A DNA stretch of 64,000 nt from DATMER01 sp963741305 (GTDB lineage Bacteria; Acidobacteriota; Thermoanaerobaculia; Multivoradales; UBA5704): assembly GCA_963741305.1 (NCBI GenBank), contig CAVUHL010000003.1:4588001-4652000 (forward strand), written 5' to 3'. The notes under the pieces are model-generated. The model was not told the origin of the DNA. It ran no database searches and saw only the letters and a list, made by a program, of their open reading frames with translations. Shown here in pieces: positions 63,177 to 64,000 of this stretch; within the stretch, counting starts at the first letter, position 1; each line of letters begins with the position of its first letter. The position numbers were made by a program, and so were the translations under genes.

Positions 63177-63902
63177 GTGTCCGCCCTGGAAGCCAAAGAC
63201 GTCGTCAAAACCTACCCTGACGGCACAGCCGCGCTCGCCGGGGTGAGCCTGGAGGTTCCCCCTGGGGAGACGCTGGCCCTGGTCGGCGAGAGCGGAAGCG
63301 GCAAGACCACTCTTCTCCGCCTGTTCAACCGCATGGTCGATCCGTCCGAGGGAGAGGTCCGGGTGGATGGCCGTCCCGTGTCCGAGCTCGATCCCATCGC
63401 CCTGCGGCGGAGGATCGGCTACGTCCCTCAGGACGGCGGGCTCATCCCTCACTGGCGGGTGGAGCGCAACGTCGATCTGGTCCCCCGTCTCCTGGGCTGG
63501 GACGCGGACCGCCGCAAGGCGCGAGTCCGGGAGATGCTGGAGCTGGTCGGGCTCTCTCCGGACATCCACGCTCCCCGCTACCCCGCCGAGCTCTCCGGAG
63601 GACAGCGCCAGCGCGTCGCCCTCGCCCGAGCCCTCGCGGCTGATCCCCACGTCGTCCTCCTGGACGAGCCCTTCGGAGCCCTCGACGCCCTCACCCGCCT
63701 GGAGCTTCACCGGCAGTTCCTGGAGCTGAGGAAGACGCTCGGGAAGACGCTGGTCCTCGTGACCCACGACCTTGCCGAGGCTTTCCGTCTGGCTAATCGG
63801 ATCGCGGTGATGAGGGGAGGGCGGATCCTGCAGATCGGAGCGCCCGAAGAACTGGCGGAGCGGCCGGCGGATCCCTATGTGAGGGCGCTGCTGGATGCGT
63901 AG
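63177..63902 (+). CDS. ABC transporter ATP-binding protein, osmoprotectant (OpuC/ProV-like)
   Basis: A 241-aa ATPase with Walker A GESGSGKTT (about residues 37-45), Q-loop YVPQDGGLIPHW (about 82-93), signature LSGGQRQRVALARAL (about 138-152), Walker B VVLLDEPFGALD (about 159-170) and switch VTHDLAEAF (about 192-200). The DLAEAFRLANRIAVMRGG ending is typical of glycine-betaine/quaternary-amine importers. There is no CBS domain pair at the C-terminus. It overlaps the next gene (a GSKNFEES binding protein) by 8 bp, which supports the assignment. Confidence 0.9.
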   Translation: MSALEAKDVVKTYPDGTAALAGVSLEVPPGETLALVGESGSGKTTLLRLFNRMVDPSEGEVRVDGRPVSELDPIALRRRIGYVPQDGGLIPHWRVERNVDLVPRLLGWDADRRKARVREMLELVGLSPDIHAPRYPAELSGGQRQRVALARALAADPHVVLLDEPFGALDALTRLELHRQFLELRKTLGKTLVLVTHDLAEAFRLANRIAVMRGGRILQIGAPEELAERPADPYVRALLDA

Positions 63903-64000
63903 GTTTTTTCTCCTCACCCTCCTCCTCGCCGCCCCCGCCTTCGCCGCCGATCGCGTCGTGGTCGGCTCGAAGAACTTCGAGGAAAGCCGGCTCCTTGGTG
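63895..64000 (+). CDS. Osmoprotectant ABC substrate-binding protein, N-terminal part (cut by window end)
   Basis: It starts ATG 63895 inside the ATPase gene and runs off the window. The 35 visible residues are a signal peptide (RRFFLLTLLLAAPAFAA) and the first strand VVVGSKNFEES, the hallmark of OpuCC/ProX-like binding proteins of choline, betaine and related solutes. It may be fused to a permease, as in many members. Confidence 0.8.
   Translation, partial: MRRFFLLTLLLAAPAFAADRVVVGSKNFEESRLLG

Overview
The window is a high-GC (roughly two-thirds G+C by eye), gene-dense chromosomal segment of a Gram-negative bacterium. A carboxypeptidase-regulatory/Oar-type TonB receptor, a DUF4301 protein, ECF-sigma and bactofilin-like genes, a choice-of-anchor-B protein, large secreted multidomain proteins, and a Tes-like radical SAM gene beside an Lgt-like gene all suggest Acidobacteriota or a close relative. 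This assignment is inference; there is no rRNA in the window.

Layout. 1-7019: end of glmM, a palindromic MITE-like element that cuts into a DUF104-type antitoxin-like gene, pdxJ, a sigma-54 response regulator, a secreted BamE-like protein and recD2. 7101-13885: a plus-strand signalling locus made of a REC-EAL phosphodiesterase, a 57-aa peptide, a ComQ-like isoprenyl synthase, a second 71-aa peptide of the same family, and a ComP-like hybrid histidine kinase (TM-PDZ-like loop-about nine further TMs-GAF-PAS-HisKA-HATPase-REC). This looks like a ComQXP-type prenyl-peptide quorum-sensing system outside the Bacilli and is the main find. 13871-17665: an XRE-TPR regulator divergent from a small secreted repeat peptide, then an AbrB-like protein and an FRG-domain protein. 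17742-27836: a bactofilin-like/anti-sigma/ECF sigma operon, uppP divergent from rfbB-rfbC-DUF4301, and a TVP38 protein with a flavin disulfide reductase. 27873-38310: TonB receptor, GT-C-like membrane protein, MFS transporter and a tight operon with Lgt-like, ferritin-like and Tes-like radical SAM proteins. 38311-55833: accessory region with a zeta toxin pair, a nucleotidyltransferase pair, a patatin, an ExeM-type nuclease, a Phd/VapC pair, a giant RHS protein and a protein with seven PPC-like repeats. 55873-64000: sdhCAB, pcnB, a beta-propeller-like secreted protein, an alpha/beta hydrolase and the start of an osmoprotectant ABC operon.

Two genome-scale patterns stand out. First, four intergenic arrays have unrelated sequences but the same 21-bp unit length (11, 11, 16 and 17 units), each with dyad symmetry. 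Each lies next to a toxin-antitoxin-like or FRG gene, and three of the four end 14-17 bp from that gene's stop codon. Second, many start codons lie only 6-10 nt after a TANNNT -10 box, which points to frequent leaderless transcription. All coordinates were read by eye, and functions rest on motifs recognised from known families, not on a database search.
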